Positions 62,755-64,000 of a stretch of 64,000 bases of DNA are shown in pieces. The stretch covers positions 1-64,000 of the forward strand of contig NZ_MUJK01000013.1 in NCBI RefSeq assembly GCF_002906155.1, in the 5' to 3' direction. The position numbers and the translations under genes are program-made. Within the stretch, counting starts at the first letter, position 1, and the number at the start of each line of letters is the position of its first letter. Source of the stretch: Pseudomonas laurylsulfativorans (GTDB lineage Bacteria; Pseudomonadota; Gammaproteobacteria; Pseudomonadales; Pseudomonadaceae). The notes under the pieces are model-generated. The model searched no databases and had not been told where the DNA came from. It saw only the letters and a program-made list of their open reading frames with translations.

Positions 62755-62856
62755 TTAACATAACTCGCACCAAATCAGGACCATGCTCATAGCCAGGCCG
62801 CTAGTAGAGATCCCGATTCCAACCATCACGCCGAGAAGCAGAGCTTTTGCCCACAT
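62755..62856 (-). CDS. 33-residue single-helix membrane peptide
   Basis: The frame MWAKALLLGVMVGIGISTSG, then LAMSMVLIWCELC, is almost entirely hydrophobic and should form one transmembrane helix. A good GGAG ribosome site stands nine bases before the ATG. Small membrane peptides of this kind are easily missed. No toxin-like partner is seen. Confidence 0.5.
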   Translation of the reverse strand: MWAKALLLGVMVGIGISTSGLAMSMVLIWCELC

Positions 62857-63218
62857 GGCTCGAATCTCCGGATACCGCATTCAATGAATGCTTGAGTATC
62901 AGCACCTGAGCAAAATCCAAGCCATTTGGCATAGGGACAGTCCGGGCTCAGCCATTGCACTGAAACGGTCTCTTCGAGCCGTGAAAAATCCCCCAAAAAG
63001 GGGTTCGTTCACCCTACATTTTGGGCTGAACCACCCAAAGGCTGGGGGGTTCGAAGGCTTCCTTCAGAGATGACGCCAGCTGCTAGCGTTTACTCGCCAC
63101 TCTTTCTCAGAAAAGGAATCGTTCCAGTACGTACTTTTGACGCCTGAAATTGATCATTGGATCATCCATCAACCCCGAGCTACCATCAGGGAATGGATGA
63201 TACTGACCAGGGCAAAGT
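62857..63218. other. Intergenic stretch without a recognised gene
   Basis: The 362 bp contain a CCCC-AAAAA-GGGG hairpin near 62990-63003 and a 61-codon frame (62888-63073) whose sequence looks random. I see no convincing gene, RNA or repeat. Confidence 0.5.
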
Positions 63219-63386
63219 ATGAGCACCGAACCTAAGCACGGATGGAAATGGGCTTATCAAAAGCTGCGTGGGCTCAACTGCTCCCGGCTGACAGCCCTCT
63301 ACAGAGCAACGCTTTACTCCCTTCGGGGTGATACGGGCTCGTTTTACGTTGATCGTAGCTGGGAGAAGATCCGCCTTCGACGCTGA
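63219..63386 (+). CDS. 55-residue basic hypothetical peptide
   Basis: MSTEPKHGWKWAYQKLRGLN, then SRLTALYRATLYSLRGDTGS, is a basic, tryptophan- and arginine-rich peptide. There is only a weak ribosome site (GGGCAAAGT). It lies within the katG-end repeats beside two other very small genes. It may be a real small gene or chance. Confidence 0.3.
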   Translation: MSTEPKHGWKWAYQKLRGLNCSRLTALYRATLYSLRGDTGSFYVDRSWEKIRLRR

Positions 63387-63513
63387 TTGCATGAATCGTT
63401 TTGGGGCATTCAGATCACCCTGGTTCCAACAACTGGATGATCAGGACTCCTGGCATACGCCGGTGTATTCCTCCCCCACCACGACTTGATCGTGTCCGCC
63501 AAGGTTTGCGGCC

Positions 63514-63632
63514 GCTGGAAGCCCTCCGCTGTACAGGAGCCGGAGGGCGAGCCAGGGTACTGTTTGCCGGCAATGCCAACGTTACGACAACCTCCCCTAT
63601 TTCAGATCGAAGCGATCCAGGTTCATCACTTT
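63514..63632 (-). repeat. Intact copy of the repeated katG 3' end
   Basis: Partner of 62191-62310. It comprises the last 12 codons of katG and about 80 downstream bases, including the shared CCAACGTTACGACAACCTC segment. Confidence 0.8.
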
Positions 63633-64000
63633 GGTCCACGCAGCGACGAAGTCCTTGACGAACTGCTGCTGCGCATCGGCGGTGGCATAGAATTCGGCCA
63701 CCGCACGCAACTGCGCATTGGAACCGAAGACCAGGTCAACCCGCGTGCCCGTCCACTTCACCGCACCGGTCTTGCGATCACGCCCTTCAAACTCCTGTTG
63801 GGCATCCGACACAGGTTTCCACTCCACGCCCATGTCCAGCAGGTTGGTGAAGAAGTCGTTGGTCAGCGCCTCCGGCCGTGAGGTGAACACGCCGTGTTTG
63901 CTCTGGCCGACATTGGTGTTCAACACCCGCAGCCCACCCACCAACACGGTCATTTCCGGCGCGCTGAGCGTCAGCAGTTGTGCCTTGTCGATCAGCAGTT
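63597..64000 (-). CDS. katG: Catalase-peroxidase KatG, C-terminal part (cut by window edge)
   Basis: The last 134 codons of katG. Recognisable C-terminal-domain segments are LTLSAPEMTVLVGGLRVLN, SKHGVFTSRPEALTNDFF, WTGTRVDLVFGSNAQLRAVAE and the terminal WTKVMNLDRFDLK. The haem-binding N-terminal domain lies beyond the window. KatG degrades hydrogen peroxide and is usually induced by OxyR; the promoter is not visible here. Confidence 0.95.
   Translation of the reverse strand, partial: LLIDKAQLLTLSAPEMTVLVGGLRVLNTNVGQSKHGVFTSRPEALTNDFFTNLLDMGVEWKPVSDAQQEFEGRDRKTGAVKWTGTRVDLVFGSNAQLRAVAEFYATADAQQQFVKDFVAAWTKVMNLDRFDLK

Noticed and set aside
62888..63073. A 61-codon frame near the right end
   Set aside because: It has no ribosome site, random composition and no resemblance to known small proteins.

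Overview
The window is high-GC DNA from a pseudomonad, most likely the Pseudomonas fluorescens group. The signs are three classes of Pseudomonas-type paired REP elements (REPINs), a DUF6124-type small protein behind a long structured leader, a katG end, and a dense set of ABC-transporter operons for amines and amino acids. No rRNA, tRNA, CRISPR array, integrase or transposase gene was seen. The species is an inference.

Positions 465-15708 hold a divergently transcribed amine and sugar cluster. Leftward from 11351 run a complete polyamine-type ABC transporter, a GT1-family glycosyltransferase, two small Cupin_3 proteins, an AmgK-like sugar kinase, an aldehyde dehydrogenase, and a single ORF joining a GlmU-like nucleotidyltransferase to a plant-type aminoaldehyde dehydrogenase. 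Rightward run a GntR/FCD regulator, a second glycosyltransferase of the same type, a gamma-glutamylputrescine-oxidase-like flavoenzyme and a third Cupin_3 protein. Kinase plus nucleotidyltransferase would make an NDP-sugar, the two transferases could spend it, and the oxidase plus two dehydrogenases would process an amine. This is the best candidate for an undescribed system. A shared T-rich motif precedes both arms.

Positions 15906-26334 hold a diguanylate cyclase, then a leftward catabolic-looking operon (flavin monooxygenase, RidA, DUF1028, ArgE-like deacylase, orphan binding protein, NCS1 permease), then a reverse-transsulfuration pair (cystathionine beta-synthase, cystathionine gamma-lyase). 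Positions 26466-28537 hold an orphan PAAR effector with a probable immunity protein. Positions 28812-32166 hold a PhnCDE-like oxyanion transporter (phosphonate, phosphite or selenate). A Crp-like regulator and a 59-residue small protein follow, then a 2899-residue cyclic beta-1,2-glucan synthetase.

Positions 42183-43614 hold a secreted EF-hand protein with four EGKCG motifs, the motif of the HvfA copper-RiPP precursors, and the DUF6124 gene with its leader. Positions 43963-51081 hold an amino-acid ABC operon whose ATPase is fused to an aminotransferase, next to a BetI-like regulator and an aspartoacylase-family deacylase. The same TTGAAC/GTTCAA operator lies before both units. An MFS exporter with a divergent LysR gene, a secreted MltF-like lytic transglycosylase, a small zinc-ribbon membrane protein, a periplasmic cupin, and an HxlR gene divergent from an isochorismatase/semialdehyde-dehydrogenase pair follow.

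The right end (60242-64000) contains a tandem REPIN array like the one at the left edge, a fusion of a cysteine-less peroxiredoxin domain to a prolyl-hydroxylase-type dioxygenase, several very small genes lying between two copies of the katG 3' end, and the truncated katG gene itself.
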